DNA from: Cyanobacteriota bacterium
GTDB lineage: Bacteria > Cyanobacteriota > Cyanobacteriia > Phormidesmidales > Phormidesmidaceae
Assembly (NCBI GenBank): GCA_027619675.1
Contig: JAQCHG010000159.1
Span: 1 to 5,523, forward strand
Direction: 5' to 3'
Length of the DNA: 5,523 bases
The notes under the pieces are model-generated. The model was not told the origin of the DNA. It did not search any database and saw only the letters and a list, made by a program, of their open reading frames with translations. How positions within the stretch are numbered: the first letter of the stretch is position 1; each line of letters begins with the position of its first letter. Below, piece by piece: positions 4,521 to 5,523 of this stretch. Made by a program: the position numbers and the translations under genes.

Positions 4521-5523
4521 GTGGCTCGTTACGCAATCACGCTGGAGGCAGTCAACAAGCGGCTTCGAGAGGCCCAGATCGGTGTTCAGGTGCTTCAGCG
4601 GGGCAACCGTCTATCGCTGAGGGGGACTTTCCCGCCTAAGCCTGGTGCAGCTAAGCAATATCCCCATCAGCAAAATATTGCTTTGTCCACGTATGCCAAT
4701 CCTGCGGGGTTGGAGAGGGCTGAGGCAGAAGCGTTTAAGGTTGGTGCCCTACTCGCTTGCAAGGAGTTTGACTGGAGGTCCTACAGTCCTGAATCGGTTT
4801 CCCAACAAAAGTTGACCGTTGCCCACTGGGTGGAGCGCTTCAGGAAGCACTACATGAACACCCATACGCTCACTGATAGAACGTGGGAAAAGCACTGGTG
4901 GAGCGTGTTCAAACGTCTTCCCCAGGAGCAGAGTTTGAGTACAGCCTCAATACTTGCGGTTGTACTCAAAACTGATCCGGATAGCCGAAATCGTAAACAG
5001 ACCTGCCAAAAGCTCCAGGCACTCGCGGAGTTTGCGGGCCTCAGTATCGACCTGCGTTCCTATCAAGGTAAATACTCCCCTGCGAAGGCTAAGCCACGGG
5101 AACTGCCTGCTGATGACTTGATTGCTGAATGGCGGGAGCGTATTCACTACAAGCCCTGGCAATGGTTTTATGGAATGCTGGCGGCCTATGGCTTGCGTCC
5201 CCATGAAGCTTTTTTCTGTAAGTTCATCGAAGGGGACGAGGACTACGCTCTGCAAGTTTTGGAGGGGAAAACAGGGCCGCGAGTGGTTTACCCCTTGTAC
5301 ATAGAGTGGGTCCAACGGTGGCAACTTTGGGAAATACAATGCCCCCGAGTGACTCTGAGCCCAACGGTGAGTGAGGTTTATGAAGAGTATGGGCGGCGGG
5401 CCTGTCGGCAGTTCAAACGATATGGCATACCATTCGTGCCCTACGACCTTCGCCATGCCTATGCGATCCGGGCGTCAGTGGAGTTTGGATTTCCGGTGGC
5501 AACGGCACCGGCCTACATGGGAC
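4521..5523 (+). CDS. Tyrosine-type site-specific integrase, 3' end beyond the window
   Basis: It catalyses recombination between an element's attachment site and the chromosome, probably at the adjacent tRNA-Arg gene. The visible part is 334 codons plus one base, without a stop. Residues about 1-85 form an N-terminal region (GTFPPKPGAAKQYPHQQNIAL, then NPAGLERAEAEAFKVGALLACKEFDW) of a type seen in cyanobacterial integrases. About 95-175 is the helical core-binding domain, and from about 190 comes the catalytic domain. Catalytic residues seen: Arg226 in AAYGLRPHEA, Lys250 in LEGKTG, and Arg311-His312 in YDLRHAYAIR, where Tyr308 replaces the first His of HxxR. The final MG plus base C is consistent with the GH motif being cut by the window edge; the Tyr nucleophile must lie beyond. 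Start: GTG at 4521 is preferred. The gene has lower GC than its neighbours and no HIP1 octamer, suggesting acquisition. Family is secure; activity cannot be judged without the C-terminus. Confidence 0.93.
   Translation, partial: MARYAITLEAVNKRLREAQIGVQVLQRGNRLSLRGTFPPKPGAAKQYPHQQNIALSTYANPAGLERAEAEAFKVGALLACKEFDWRSYSPESVSQQKLTVAHWVERFRKHYMNTHTLTDRTWEKHWWSVFKRLPQEQSLSTASILAVVLKTDPDSRNRKQTCQKLQALAEFAGLSIDLRSYQGKYSPAKAKPRELPADDLIAEWRERIHYKPWQWFYGMLAAYGLRPHEAFFCKFIEGDEDYALQVLEGKTGPRVVYPLYIEWVQRWQLWEIQCPRVTLSPTVSEVYEEYGRRACRQFKRYGIPFVPYDLRHAYAIRASVEFGFPVATAPAYMG

Noticed and set aside
4947..5456. A 169-codon minus-strand reading frame in the integrase region
   Set aside because: It is antisense to the integrase, which has conserved catalytic motifs and an uninterrupted frame; the antisense translation shows no family motif.

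Overview
The window looks like chromosomal DNA of a cyanobacterium. The main evidence is ten copies of the octamer GCGATCGC (HIP1) between about 846 and 4154. A DesC-type acyl-lipid desaturase, a tRNA-Arg with anticodon TCT and a cyanobacterial-style tyrosine integrase agree with this. The first 4.2 kb is GC-rich. The last 1.2 kb is visibly less GC-rich and has no HIP1 copy. I cannot name the genus from sequence alone.

Layout, left to right. (1) Minus strand: mtnA (methylthioribose-1-phosphate isomerase, methionine salvage), followed by a 3-methyladenine DNA glycosylase gene, with a short hairpin-containing gap between them. (2) A 238-bp spacer, 1776-2013, carries a strong 15-bp-arm palindrome that resembles a widespread class of bacterial palindromic repeats. 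(3) Minus strand: a delta-9 fatty acid desaturase gene (desC-like). (4) A 128-bp divergent promoter region holds two near-identical palindromes whose centres lie 52 bp apart. (5) Plus strand: a TetR-type regulator of unusual length (409 aa). Its C-terminal half is a degenerate tyrosine-recombinase domain that has lost nearly all catalytic residues. (6) Plus strand: tRNA-Arg(TCT) with an extended -10 promoter and a downstream terminator hairpin. (7) Plus strand: a phage/island-type tyrosine integrase gene that runs off the right edge.

Two units stand out. The desaturase, TetR-recombinase fusion and paired operators look like a self-contained, probably autoregulated lipid-desaturation switch, similar in logic to DesT and FabR elsewhere but with an odd regulator. 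The tRNA-Arg plus adjacent integrase, with the change in composition, looks like the left boundary of an integrated element whose body lies beyond position 5523. It is notable that an active-looking and a degenerate tyrosine-recombinase domain sit on either side of the same tRNA gene. All functional statements come from reading motifs by eye; no database search was possible.
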